From: Absidia repens
Lineage: Eukaryota > Mucoromycota > Mucoromycetes > Mucorales > Cunninghamellaceae
Length of the DNA: 64,000 bases
Direction: 5' to 3'
NCBI GenBank assembly: GCA_002105175.1
Contig: MCGE01000002.1
Span: 62,001 to 126,000 of the forward strand
In this document: positions 12,169 to 25,496 of the stretch, piece after piece
How positions within the stretch are numbered: position 1 is the first letter of the stretch
How the letters are laid out: each line of letters begins with the position of its first letter
Translations under genes and position numbers: made by a program
The notes under the pieces: generated by a model
The model's input: only the letters and a program-made list of their open reading frames with translations
What the model was told of the DNA's origin: nothing
Databases searched by the model: none

Positions 12169-15100
12169 ATGTGGGCATCACAGCACTTTGTGACCGTATT
12201 AGCCAATACCATTCAGCCTACTGATCATTCCACTTCGACATTTGCTCCCGTCTTTGACAAACCGCTCCCAGCAACTCCTTTTACGGAATCAGATCCTGAC
12301 ATTACGTGCTTCCATACAATGAACGCCAAAGAATTGCCTTCTCATCCACAATTGACGTTCCCACTTGATCAGGTACGATGCCATACCTTTTTTTTTATTT
12401 TTTTTTTTACTTTTTTCTGTGCGCCCTTTCCATACATATTCGTTTTCTGACTTGAAGTATTATTTTATTTACTTAGGAACCCATTGTTATTGCAGTCATT
12501 GGTCAACGTTTTATTGGAAAATCATGCATGATACAGTACGGATTCCCTCAAGGCTTTTCATATCAGCTTAGGAACATCTCCACAGGTAAAAGTGTGACAG
12601 CGACAAAGAAATAGAACTACGATGACTTAATTGAGCTTTTTTTTCTTTGTTGTCAAATCCTCGTTGACTTTCATCTGCTACTGGGTTTTTAGGTATCCGA
12701 CAACATTCTTACATGGTCCAAATCCATAGAGAACCAATCCCGCGTCGGGTCATCTTTTTGGAAATGGATCATATGCTGAAGGTAAGTCCAAGTGCCTTAC
12801 GTGAACACATGTATGGGGTCCTTGCTCCAATTCTCCACCATCACACACATTCATTAGACTCCGATTTTGGTATATAGGATGACGATCTGGCAATGTCTAT
12901 TCATGCTGCATTGATTTGTTACGATGTTACACAGCGACTATCGATGAATGGTGTACCTGATCTTTTAAGTAAGTCTTTCGATTTTTTTTTCTTAAGGGGC
13001 GGGGAGGAGACTCAATATATATATATATATATTTATATATATAAGTATATATGTATACATTTTATTCACATCAATCTTTCTTACTTTTTTTTTTTTTTTT
13101 TTTTTTTACCTTTCTATACTTTATCAAGGTTTATATCATTCTCAACAACTTCCTACTTATTTACTCGGATTAAACTCTGATTCGGCTTCAATTCGACAAG
13201 TGGATTATACTTTCGGCGAACAACTAGCTCAGCGTTTTGGAGTCCCATTTTACGAAATGAAGACGAACGACATTTTCACTGCACATCACATGTTTATGAA
13301 TCTACTACGTCAATGTATCAACATGAACAACAATCGAACAAACTCTTCATCTCCTGTCATTTGCCAACCAACAACAACAACTCCGCCAGCAACCACACCT
13401 GTCGTAAATGACGATGATGATACCAATATAAAAATGGCTTCTAGTACTACCATGATAGACGTGGTCAATCAACAGCACCCGGTCGAAAACAACAACAATC
13501 ACCATGACGATAATCAGGTCCGCCATCTCCACCACCACCAAAGAATGCCACCAATGACTTCGAAATCCGAACATAATGCCGCTCTTCCTGCCGATTTGGC
13601 CTCTGGTGATCCCGCTGTGGATGACAATGCTATTTGGCCGTATCTTGGCTTTGTTTATGCTCCTACCACCACCACCATCGCTACTAATACTACTGCTGTT
13701 GCCGCTGCTGCTGCTGATGCTGATGTTTCAACAACGACACATGATCTTCCTATGGCTACTCCTCCTTTCGACTCACCACATGACAAGCCGCTCTCATCCT
13801 CATCGACTGACAATTTTCCAAGGTACCGGAGGGGTTCCAAAGATAGTGGGTAAGAATGGTTAACCACAAAAAAAAAAAAAGCTTTACTTACATTTTGGAA
13901 CTCCTTTTTCTAGTGATTCACTCGGTACTGGGCTCTCAGTAGATGCAATTATTGACCGGTTGACCACTCCTGGTATGGGACGAAGTGGTATGTATACCTT
14001 TCATACATAAATATATGAATACCATGTATTTCGATTACTGACGTGTTGTTATATTCTTTTCATTTTATTGTAGATGAGTTGATGACTCCTATTTTTATTA
14101 TCTTTTTCCGAAAATTCATGAGTCCTTATGAGTTGGTGCAAGTGCTTATTAGAAGGTAACAACAACATTGATGTTCTACTTGGATTATTAATCATGATTT
14201 CTTTTCCGTCTACGTGTATATAGGTTTGAAAATGATCTTTGTATGCCGTCAATACCCACTCCACTCCAACAAAAGTAAACTACTCACTATTTTTTATTTT
14301 ATTTTATAAAAGTAAACATATACTAATCATACTCAAATAGGGTTACTTCAGTGCTTATCAGTTGGATGACTGACTATTGGAGTGATTTTTATCATCGACA
14401 AACTCGGAACCAGCTCCATCTCTTTCTTGGTCGTCTCTCAGCATTGTTATTATCCACCACATTATCAACCTCATCACTGCAATCTCTCCTTGAAAAGCTA
14501 TACCCGCTCTCGCTTCAACCTGTACCAAACTTTGATCCTGACGACACTTGGGGTAGAAAAGATATTGACACCCTCGCTATTGACCACAGCAAGAAAAAGG
14601 ACAGCGGATACATCTCTTCTTATCTTGGTGCAAGTTACTCGTCTTTGATGCCAGAGTCATTAGCAAGTGATGTTCAACCATTGGGCGATTATATTTGGTC
14701 AAGGCAGTCTAGTGCTACCGGACTTGCCGCGTTTCCCGCCACCCATCATTCATCACCACTGCCGCCACAACAACGCCCTGCCAATCACTCCTCCTCGTCA
14801 ATGACAACTTCTGCCAAACTCTACACATCCTCCTCCTTATTGGACCCACCTGTTGCTACTCCTGATTATTTTAGTGGATCCATATCAACACCCATCATTC
14901 CGCCAGCCACCCCAACAAGCAGGATACACGTATCTCCTTCCATCTCCTCACCTCCTTCACCACCTAATACAAGCTCTGGATCAACAACACCTGCTTCAGT
15001 AACCAATAGTGGATGTAAAAACAAAACATTGATGCAAACCACTGACAAAACAGACAGGACAACAACTGCAACTTCATCACCCTCCTCCTCCTCCTCCAAT

Positions 15101-16909
15101 GCAAGTTTGACTCGTCCTGAATTTGCTGGTGGCCTCATTCAATTTGTTTCACCCATGCCTCAAGCGTCTTTTCCAGCAAATAGTATTGGTACATCAGCAA
15201 CAACCGTACTGCAACCAATGACAGGACCAAAATGTCGGTCTCGATCGCCTAATACTTTCGCCATGAAAATATCTCCATCACCACCACTGAACCACCGCCC
15301 CTATTATCCAACAGGTTTTGCAGCTCCACAATCACCATTCTCCACTATGACCGCTCCCTTGGATGCTGATATTTATGGAAGCAATATATCAGCAGGGTAT
15401 ATGCATCAACCAGTGACGAATCAACAACAACAACATCAACAACCAGCGACAATGGCTCCCTTATCTACGCAGCCATCCATTGATCCACATTCTGTCAAGT
15501 CCAATACCAAGTTTTTCTTATCAATATCCAATCAAGAAATGGCTGAACAATTGACTTGGATTGATGCCGAACTCTTTAGAAAAATCAAGGTAATAATAAA
15601 TCCAAAAAAAAAAAGAGTATGGGAGTAACAGAAAGGGGACATCTTGGGGTTTGGGGGGGGTGACGACTGGAGGGACGAAGTTAATGGACTGAATATGTTT
15701 ATCTAAGAACCTCCTCCTTTTTTTTTTTTTTTTTTTGTTTTAGTCGAGAGAATTTGTCCGGATGATCTGGGCTAACAACGACACTGCTGCTACTACTACT
15801 CTGCCCAGGCAGTCCAAGCGCCCCAACTCGATGGCATCGTTTTCGTCTGAAGAACAAGACGATCTACATTCCATAGACCAATCAGCAGTAAGGACAAAAA
15901 GTGGCCTCTTGGCTTCTATTTCTCACTGGAACTTCTTATCGGCGTTGGTGACTAGCATGATTGTTACACAAGCTAAATTGGGCAAGCGCGTGGCTCTGCT
16001 TGAAAAATTCATGACAATAGCTGTGGTAAATGAACAAAATGATGTGATATATTTTTATATTATGCTAATTACTCTTTTTTTTTTTTTTTTTTTTTTTTGG
16101 GGGGGGTACGAATGGGATGATAGGCACTACGGGATCTCAACAATTATAATTCACTCATGGCCATTCTTGCTGGCGTCAATAATGCGGCGATTCTAAGGAT
16201 GAAACATACACAAGAAGCCATCAAGAAAAAGAAAATATATAAACGATTCCAAAGCTTGGAGAAACTGATGAGCTCGGACAGGTAAGCCAAGAAAAAAGAA
16301 AGGATTTTGTTATCATTGGATTTTCCTCCTTGGAATGGAGGTTTCATGGGGAGGTTTTAATATTTTATACATACAATTTAGATCTTATGCGTCTTATCGA
16401 ATTGCTCTCAAAGCACACACGACATGCCCGTCTATTCCTTACTTGTAAGTTTTCTCTCCATTAGTTGATTATATATTTTACATTATGTATCTCATTTATT
16501 TAAAAACACATTGAATCTATTTTTAGGGGAATCCTCAGTCAAGATCTGATCGCCTTGGATGAAGCCAACAAGAATATGAAAAGTGATGGCACCATTCATT
16601 GGGACAAGTTTAGGCTCATGGGTGACTCTATTATGACAATCATTAAGTTCCAACAACAACGACCAAGTGACAACATCATGCCTGACAAAGCGGTGCTGAA
16701 CTGGATTGCTAATTGCAGGATATTATCAGAAGAGGTAAAAAGGAATACCATGGAGGCTTTTTTTTCTTTTTAACACTCAAACACAACCCTCTACTCCATT
16801 TTTTTCTAATATGTATATATAGGAACAATACACACAATCTATGAAAAATGAACCAAGGTTGAAGGCAAAAAGTACAACCCGCCTACGTGATCTTTGGTTC
16901 CGGATCTAG
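12169..16909 (+). CDS. RasGEF (Cdc25 type) with N-terminal Ras-like P-loop domain
   Basis: Fourteen exons: 12169-12372, 12477-12585, 12693-12781, 12878-12968, 13129-13849, 13914-13987, 14074-14155, 14224-14274, 14341-15589, 15744-16025, 16124-16281, 16382-16444, 16527-16734, 16823-16909; 1155 residues in frame. Residues about 69-225 resemble a small GTPase: Walker A GQRFIGKS (77-84), later a Ras alpha5-like stretch RQVDYTFGEQLAQRFGVPFYE. The DxxG (G3) motif is not recognisable and G4 reads GLNSDSA in place of NKxD, so GTP cycling is doubtful. After a long Asn/His/Thr-rich linker come a RasGEF_N/REM segment (about 410-520), a second Ser/Pro-rich linker, and the catalytic RasGEF domain (about 870-1150) with HWNFLSALV, LRDLNNYNSLMAILAGVNN and PSIPYLGILSQDL. 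Inferred role: nucleotide exchange on Ras or Rap-type GTPases at membranes. Confidence 0.85.
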
Positions 16910-17412
16910 TTCCCCTGCGCCTTTCTAGCTATAGTGACCCCACCTGCCCCCTTTTTTTGTACTACCAATTATTCCTTGTTTTTTTTTGATACAATCATCT
17001 TTAATACCTTTTTTTTTTATAACCTCCACATACCACTCTCCATATACATAGTTTACATCCACACCTTTGAAAAAAAAATTCTGTACAAAATAAAACCTAC
17101 AAATATTTGATCCATACATATTATTGATATATTTATTGCCGACTCTACATGTAGACACATTGTACCTTACATCCCTTATCCTCTTTTTTTATAATTTTTT
17201 TTGTATTCGTTGTTGACAAAATATATCTTATGCAAAATAAAACTTATCCACTTTTGACATCATTTATATATATATATATATCAGTTTCGAGCCAAAAAAA
17301 TCTATTTTATTAACATAATTGATACAAAACAAACAAAATAAACAAATAAACAAACAAAAATAATAATAATAGGGGTAACTAATCTATGTCTATTCTAAGC
17401 TATTATCAGTGA
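16910..17412. other. Convergent 3' region, RasGEF1 / ALKBH1
   Basis: About 500 bp between two stop codons. The left half is C- and T-rich in the RasGEF1 sense (C-runs within 60 bp of the stop), with AATAAA-like signals near 17090 and 17238. The right half has A-rich and (TA)n sequence near 17265-17282. No gene seen. Confidence 0.5.
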
Positions 17413-19035
17413 TCAGGAAGGAGGACTTGATGGCGTGTTGACCTGACGCATGTTGAGATTCAGTCTGGAAGTTTCCATATATTTACCAAACAATGACCAA
17501 TGTGGAGCATCCGCAAAATCACCATCACTGGCCAGATAAGCTGGCAACGTACCTTCTACGATCCTAGGCACACCTAAAAAAAAAAAAAAAAAAAGAGGTG
17601 ATGTCAATGAATTATGTTAGATTTCCTTAAACACATAATCCGTCCCCCCCCTCGTTTTTTTTTAAAATAATACCATGAAATGACCGACGGCAAGGTTTGG
17701 CCATAGCAATGATATCCCCACTTTGCAAATACAGTGCCACGGGTTTTGTATTTCGATCCGGGCCACCCAGCAAGTAAATACATGCATTACCAAGACTACA
17801 ATCAACCCACCCCCCGCCGGCGAAAAATAAAATATTAGGTCACTTTTGGCTTTTCATCATTTTGCATCATTTTTTTTTCTTCTTCTTCTATACCTGATAG
17901 AGATCAAAGGGGCATCCATATTGAGTTCACTTCGATCGACATGACCCATCAGGGTATCCCGGTACTGGTAATAATTGACGACACCCGCTTCAGCTTGATA
18001 ATCTTTGCCCTGATAGGTATTGGTCCATTTGCCTTCGGGATCACCGACGTTTTCGATGGCCGTGACCACACCCTTGACCAACGAGCCCACCGCCGTGGGC
18101 ACTGGATACCGCCGGTCCATATGATACGTGCGTGTCGGCCAGTGGTAATGGTACCCCAATGTGATCCATCGTAATCGTCGAATGAGATCCGACGTCGGTA
18201 GTAACGGCACCGTGCTTGCTGCTGGTGGGTCAGCTTTCACCACATCCATGTCGGGTTTAAAGTCATCATCGCATGCTTTCAATGGGATCGCTAATGTCCG
18301 TTGTTGTTGTTGTTGTTGTTGTTGTTGTTGACTGTCGAGGTCGTCGCTATCATCATCGTCATCATCATCGTCGTCGTCGTCGCCATTTTCGCTAGTATTG
18401 GATTGTTTCTTTGGTATATAGTAACTAGAATCATCCATAGGTATTGTTCCGTTTTGTTCTTGTTCGAATAAAGGCCATAGCCCCGTCGCTGGGACTTCAT
18501 AATGTGTATGGAGATTAGATGTATTTGGTGCTTGTGGGTAGTCGCATAAACACTGTTGAATCAAATGACGTTGCGCTTCAGGTGTAAAGGGATTGGGTAT
18601 AATAATGAGACCTACAAAGAAAAAAAAAAGTCAAATCGTTGCAATGAGTACAAAATGCGACAGTGTGAGGAAAGGGGCAGGGAATTTCCACATTGCATAT
18701 CTGTCATTCTCACCTGGTAACTCCTTCAACACATAAGCTTCCTTGGATCGTTGTTCCCAGGCTGAATCAGTGGCACCGAAATAGGAAGAGAGTGATCGTA
18801 AATCATGAGCCAATTCGATTGGTGCAAGTTGATCAGGGCATGGGCGGCTGGATGGATAAATGACATCAGAATAATCAGGAGGAGGTGTTCGAGATTTGAA
18901 GTTGCGTTCTGCGTATCGAAATGGAGTTTGGTTGACATATGTTGTTGGATCCCTTTTCTTTTCGGCCATTTCCCTCGCCTGTCTTGCCCGTGCCTTCAAT
19001 TGCCTATTCGAGAGTGCTGGCGGCGATGGTTGCAT
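17413..19035 (-). CDS. AlkB-homologue 1 type Fe(II)/2-oxoglutarate dioxygenase
   Basis: Dioxygenase of the ALKBH1 branch (S. pombe Abh1, human ALKBH1), which oxidatively removes methyl groups from nucleic acids, chiefly 1-methyladenosine in tRNA. Four exons: 19035-18714, 18611-17894, 17795-17674, 17573-17413; 440 residues. The Fe-binding HxD is in GHVDRSE and the distal His plus the 2-oxoglutarate Arg are in RRSFHGVPRI; the family stretch RLRWITLGYHYHWPTRTY and LYLQSGDIIAM are also present. N-terminal exon: a basic region (RQLKARARQAREMAEKK). A poly-Asp run followed by a ten-Gln run interrupts the protein before the catalytic core, unlike human ALKBH1, and probably forms a surface loop. The gene lies head to tail with the Yip1-family gene, only about 115 bp apart. 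Confidence 0.9.
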
Positions 19036-19150
19036 GACAATAAAATAAAAAGAGGAAGAAGATGGGGGTTTGTTTTAAAAAAATGATTCGAGAGAGATAA
19101 TAAAAAAAATATGTTTGTGAAGGGCGGTGGGTTGAAAGCCCGATGTTTTT

Positions 19151-20458
19151 TTATTGAGGTGTGGATTCAGGCGGGGAAGGGGTAGCATAACTGTAACTAT
19201 AAAATGCAACTTTGAGTACTAAAGCAAACATAGCATGAGCACCAAGTATAACAAGAAGAAGGATACGGGATGTTTTGGCATCAGTACGTGATATCACTGC
19301 ATAAAGATTCTTCACCAAAAAGTAGCCTAATAAAAATGGATGCGTGAGACTCACCAAAAGGTACAACCTTCTCAATGCATTCCAACCTTACCTGTAAGCG
19401 CAAAGGCAATGCCAACAAAAACCCATCTGGCAATATCATATGGAATAACACATAGTACCTATTTGTAGGAAAGAATAACGTTCAGAATAATCCAACATTC
19501 CAGTTATTTAAACCCACTAGTTTTGTTCCTTACCGAGACAGGCACCCACACAGTTAAGCCATATCCATAATAATCAATGATCTCCAATAAAGAAGGTTGA
19601 CAGCCAAAGTATTTTGTAGACGCCCATACTAACACTGGACACAGAAACGCATATATATAGACCACAAACACTGCATAGCTCAATTGTCGGAAATCGTATA
19701 AATGTTCGACACCCACAATGTAAGCCGCCAAGGAGCCCGCCAAGGAAGAGCAGACAAATACCGCAAAAACAACCGTTGTGGCAATCCAAAAAGGACCATA
19801 CAAATCAGGATGATGATTCAGTGTATCCTCTGCAAAATCGCCTACCGGATAAAGCGTCTTTAAGCATCGTTCCACTACCTACGATAATAATAAGACAAAC
19901 AATAGAGATGGTTTGGTCAAACTCAGTGATACCCTTGGCAACAAAAAATTGGAAAAAAAAAACCTCCCTTATGACTTACTTGTGAGGTATCCACATCAAA
20001 ATATCGAGCGTAGTAGTCCAAGGACCAGAGAGGTTTGCTTGATCCATTGTTACTTGATTGTTGTTCCGTGTTATAAAAGTTGGCAGTGTTTGATGGAGTT
20101 GAGAGTGGAGGTGCTAAACACAAAAATACACATCAAATAAGGGAATGTAGACTGATAACGTGAAGAGTCAAATACGTACCTCCGGTGGATTTGCTATTGG
20201 TATTACTGGTATCATTGGTAAAATCTATAAAAGTAGAAAGTATTCATTAGTATCATCCTTATTGTATGTGATTCTATTCCAGTAGCTATTTTACCTTGAA
20301 ATTCTAACCCGTCGCTTTCTATGGTGGTTGGCTGTAAATCATATTAGAGTTAATACTTTCTATAATAATATTGTTTCCACTTTTACCTGAGTGTAAGCAC
20401 CACCTGCGCCACCATCTTCCATATCAACAAGGACATTGTATTGATTTTTGCCAGACAT
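19151..20458 (-). CDS. Yip1-family Golgi membrane protein (YIPF1/2-like)
   Basis: Member of the YIP1 domain family, multi-span proteins of early secretory and Golgi membranes that bind Rab/Ypt GTPases and COPII-related factors. Seven exons: 20458-20387, 20331-20295, 20224-20180, 20113-19980, 19878-19534, 19458-19392, 19326-19151; 291 residues. The cytosolic N-terminus (about 100 residues) is Ser/Thr/Asn-rich; the conserved lead-in is LWSLDYYARYFDVDTSQVVERCLKTLYP-like, typical of YIPF1/2, followed by DLYGPFWIATT and five hydrophobic helices (near residues 130-280), including the DYYGYGLTVWVP segment. The start codon at 20458 is preceded by an AT-rich region leading to the divergent IDE-family gene. 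Confidence 0.88.
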
Positions 20459-20784
20459 TGGAGTGATAAAAACGAAAAGAAAAAGGGGAGCCAGTGCCAT
20501 TATGACAAAAAAGTCAAGAATTTCTTTTTAAAGACCGACGCACTTGGCTGCCGCGCTGCAAACATGGTAACATTAGTGTGGGTATCTCTGGAAAATAAGA
20601 AATTTTGTCGTTTGTACTATGTAATATCAATATAACCATGTTAATAACATACTAAAAAAATATTTCAAACGTTATATATAGGTGAAAAAACAACACTTCT
20701 GCATGACTCATACAATTTTCTAAAAAAGCGGTACTTGAATTATTTTGCACTACTCGGAGCGCTTTTACTTTTATTTCTTTTTGT

Positions 20785-20815
<31 letters not shown>

Positions 20816-21182
20816 CGCTCTTTTTTAATATCTTGATCGAATATTGAATCCAGACACCTATCCTTTTTGTTGTCAATAAGTAAGAACAAGTGAAAAGGGG
20901 TGCTAGTATGAAGCAAGGGTGGATAATGGTATAGCCGTTCAACTAATCCTGATTTGTTATTGAATTCCTTTCTTTAGATTCGTGCATAATCATTCATACA
21001 GTTTCTTTACTTCTTATTGGTGGTATTCTCTCTATTGACAAGAAAGACGACAAACAAAGCACTCTGTCTTTATCAACACTCGCATATTCATAGCTCCTCG
21101 ATATCTGACACTTGAATATAAAGCATACGCTCTCACACTCAAATCTTTTTTTTTTTTCTTCTTGGAATCAACTTGATCACTT
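20459..21182. other. Divergent promoter region, YIPF-like / IDE-like
   Basis: About 720 bp between start codons, with a T run of over 20 near 20788-20814 and a short CT-rich leader with a T run (21146-21156) immediately before the M16 protease start. No gene or RNA was recognised. Confidence 0.5.
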
Positions 21183-24100
21183 ATGCCATCTACCGAAACG
21201 TCATCTGACTGGGAACTGTCAGCTTCCGGTGCCTATTGGATCTATGCCCAACCTTTGGAAAAATCCGACAATGATGATCGCGACTATCGTTTAATCAAAT
21301 TGGCAAACAATAGCTTACAAGTTTTATTGGTACACGACAAGGACACCGATAAATCAAGTGCTGCTCTCGATGTTCATGTTGGTCATCTCAGCGATCCAGT
21401 AAATGGGAAAAGAATTATATACTAAAGAGGAAAACGGATGGTTATCATGCAGGTAGCTCACTTACTTCTTTTTCTTTTTACTTCTGCGTTCTAGGTGGAA
21501 TTGCAAGGATTGGCTCATTTTTGTGAACACTTGTTATTCATGGGCACTGAAAAATATCCCAAAGAAAATGATTACAATCAATACTTATCGGAACATTCAG
21601 GCTTCTCCAATGCATTCACTGGGGTGGAAGATACAAACTACTATTTTGAAGTGGGTCACGACTACTTGGAAGGTGCCTTGGACCGATTTGCTCAATTCTT
21701 TATCAGCCCTTTATTCTCTGATACATGTACCGAACGTGAACTGAAGGCGGTGGACTCTGGTAAACTATTCAATGTATGCATAAAACCTTCACTAACTTTT
21801 CTTCTTCATTTCTACCGTAGAACATAAAAAGAATAGACAGCAAGACAGTTGGCGTATGTTCCAGTTGGAAAAATCACTCAGCAACCCTGACCACCCGTAC
21901 TGCCACTTTGGTACTGGTAGCTTGGAAACACTTTACGAACAGCCAAAACAACTTGGTATCGATATCCGTGATGAATTACTGAAATTCCACGACAATTACT
22001 ATTCTGCCAATATCATGAAGCTTTGTATTTTCGGTCGAGGTAGGAATGTTTTTTAATTAGAAATGACGATTATGCCCTATGAATTATATTTTATTAACTT
22101 GTACTCTTTATAGAATCATTGGATACATTGACTGATTGGGCGGTGGACAAATTCAAAGATGTGCGAAATAAGAATATTGATCCTCCTAGCTTCGATGGAC
22201 ATCCACTCACTGAAAAAGAACTCAAGGTAAGTCAAGTCAATACCATCGTGAATTACAGAAAACATCAAACATCTTCACACCTTTGACGACCTTTATTTAA
22301 ACTTTTTAGAAACAAATATTCATCAAGCCCGTCAAGGATGTCCGCTCTCTTGAAATGACATTTCCGTTCCCGGACCAACGTCCTTTATATGAAGTTCAGG
22401 TAACGAGAGCGTCAATTCGATATGAAAAATGGGTATACTAAAAAAAGAAAATATGCATTATCCATTTTAGCCTGGACGGTATATTTCTCACTTGATTGGA
22501 CACGAAGGCAAAGGATCCATTCTATCACTACTCAAGAAACATCACTGGGCTAATTATCTACAAGTTGGTACTATTCATGGTGGCATTGGCTTTGAATTTC
22601 TTCGTATTAGCGTCGACTTGACAGAAGAAGGACTGGGTAATTTTTTATTGAAGAAGAGGTGAGGAAGGGTTCAAGTAGAAAGTAGCGATCGACTGACTGA
22701 TTGTTTTGATTATGTATTAGCAAATTATGAAAAGGTGGTGCTGGTGATATTCAAATATATCGATCTTCTCAAGAAACAAGGAGTGCAGGAATCCATTTTC
22801 CGTGAAGTGCAATCTTTAGCTTCATTAGCCTTCCGGTTCAAGGAAAAGTATCCGCCATCTCAATATACTTCTCGCCTCACTGGGTTGATGCAACACAACT
22901 ATCCTCCTCAATATATCCTCAGTGGTCCTAGTTTGATCCGTGACTATGATCCCCATCTTATTCAAGAAAACCTCAATTGGCTTGGTCCTGACAATTTCCG
23001 GATCATGTTGGCAAGTCAAACTCCTCCAAACGGTGTCTCTTTCACGAAGCGCGAAAAATGGTACGATACAGAATACGAAGTAATCGATTTCAACTCTTCT
23101 TTGATTGACGTAAGAAAAAAAAGAATAGAAGCGTGGAATCCCTTTCTTATCACTCAATATTGCCCCCCCCCTCATCTTTTTTTTTACATTAGACTTTAAA
23201 AACTTTGGAAGCTGACCCTGAACTTCAATTACCTGAACCTAATGCTTTTGTCCCTACCAATTTTGAAACCAACAAAATGGATATCGCAGAACCCATCAAG
23301 AAACCCGAACTTGTTGAAAACAACTCCCGTATTCGTTTGTGGTACAAGAAGGATGACACCTTTTGGGTACCAAGGGCCAATGTGTGGATCCTATTTAGAA
23401 ATCCTTTGGCCTATGCGACTCCTTCCAATTGCGTGAAAACAAGGTAATAGTCTATCTCAATGATTTTGGTGACATCTAAAAGAAAATATGAACAATCGTC
23501 AACTAACTTGCCATATTCTTTTTTATTTTATTTTATAAATGACCATTGATGAATACATTAGGCTCTTTACTGACATATTGGAAGATGCTTTGAATGAATA
23601 TGCGTATGATGCCGAAGTAGCTGGTTTGTGTTACAATATCGAAAATCAACTCGACGGAATGCTTGTAAGTGACCAAAAAAAAATATTCAATGTTAGTCAT
23701 AATGCTTTGTCTCACGGCTTTAATTGTATTGTAGCTTGCCGTTGGTGGTTACAACGACAAATTAGCCCTGCTTTTGGAAACTGTGATCCGCAAAATGTGT
23801 GATATCAAAATTGACAAGGAACGGTTTACACTACTCAAGGACCAACTCCGTCGCTCTTACAAGAACTTTGCCCTGGAGCCGCCATATCAACATGCCCTTT
23901 ACTATTTATCGTACTTTACTCAAGACAAAATGTGGACCACAGAAGAAAAGCTCAAGGAATTGGATGCTATCACTGCAGAAGATATTCAAGCCTTCTACCC
24001 TACCATTTTGGCCAATTTACATTTAGAAGCGCTGGTCCATGGAAATATGCTGAAAGAAGAGGCTCAAAAGCTACTGAAGTCGGTGGTAGATATCTTGAAT

Positions 24101-25496
24101 CCAAAGGAACTCCTGCGTAGTCAATTGATTGGTCATCGAAGTTTGGTTATTCCTAAAGGTAAGCCATTTAATTCAATGTATATATATGTATATATGTATA
24201 TATATAAAGAATACAAGTATATAACGATCGCTCTTTTTCTTTTTGACCAACTTCTCGTCAGGTACAAAATGGGTATATCAGCGCAAAGTGGATGATCCTC
24301 ATAATGTCAACTCTGGCATCGAATACTTGATTCAAGTCGGTAATGTAACACAGGTGGATCTCCGTGCTCGTCTAAGCTTGTTGGCCCAAATTGCTCAGGA
24401 GCCATGCTTTGATCAACTACGTACAAAGGAGCAATTAGGTAAGAAAAATCTCTCTATCTTAGGCCAAAAAAAAAAAAAAAGGTAATTATTAATATTATGT
24501 TTTTTCTTTCTTCGATCTTAATAGGCTACTTGGTGTTTAGTGGTGTCCGAAAACAAACTGGATCTATGGGAATGCGTTTTATTATACAAAGCGAAAGGGA
24601 CACTGTATATCTAGAAAACCGAATCGAAGACTTTTTGGAAAAGCTACAGTTGCTGGTGGAAGGTATGTCCGAAAAAGAATACAACGCTCAAGTGCAATCC
24701 CTCATCTCGAAAAAATTGGAAAAGGATAAGAATCTTGGACAAGAAGGTGGAAAGTACTGGGCCCATATCCATTCTGGCTACTATGAATTCGATCAAGGTA
24801 AATATCTTGATGACACATAAGTGATGGTATTCTTTTTTCTAGTATCTGATTATTATTATTTTGCGTTCTGTAGTTGACAATGATGTCAAAGAACTCAAAC
24901 TAGTCACCAAGGAATCATTATTAGAATTTGTGGCAAAGTACATCAATCCATCATCGGCCAACATTCGAAAACTCTCAGTACACATCCAATCGCAAAAAGT
25001 ACCTTCTACAACACCGGCAGCAGCTGCAGCAGCATCCAAAAAATACCAGGTCGACATCGAATCGCTTCATACATGCTTGGTGGCTCAGGGCGTGACTCGA
25101 CTCAGCATTGATGATCTTCGCTCCGCAGTAGAACAAGGTGATTCGGGTGAGTCGTCCATCCAATCGATGTTACGTGAAATGTTGATTGATGAAACCAAGG
25201 CGGAGGAAGCTGAAATCGAAGCCATGATGGCGAAATTGGTGGCGGCCATGCAAATGACAAATGGAAACAGCAATGGTACGATCAATGGCTCCTTTGTGAC
25301 AGTGGACAGCAAGAAAACAGCACGGCGATTATCTCAAGTCAATGGTACCAATGGGGACAGCAACAATGGTCAAATCACTCCTCCTGATCGTGATCACACC
25401 AAACTTCCCGAGGGCAATGTGGTCATTCAAGACGCGACATTATTCAAGATCAAGATGGAACTTAGTCCGGCGGCTGCTCCTGTGATCGAATTTTGA
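21183..25496 (+). CDS. Insulin-degrading-enzyme family M16 metalloprotease (Ste23/IDE type)
   Basis: Zinc peptidase of the insulysin family (IDE; yeast Ste23, Axl1), which degrades short peptides inside a closed chamber; Ste23 also takes part in a-factor maturation. Thirteen exons: 21183-21398, 21495-21759, 21821-22039, 22114-22226, 22310-22399, 22471-22636, 22721-23109, 23193-23443, 23562-23664, 23735-24158, 24262-24438, 24525-24797, 24874-25496; 1102 residues. The inverted zinc motif HFCEH is at residues 80-84, with the third ligand region [14 protein letters not shown] downstream, and [19 protein letters not shown] and [12 protein letters not shown] (chamber-closing C-terminal half) match the family closely. 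The last roughly 120 residues (after an Ala-rich linker) are an acidic, Asn/Gly-rich tail that makes it about 80 residues longer than human IDE or Ste23. A C-rich tract begins directly after the stop. Confidence 0.95.
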
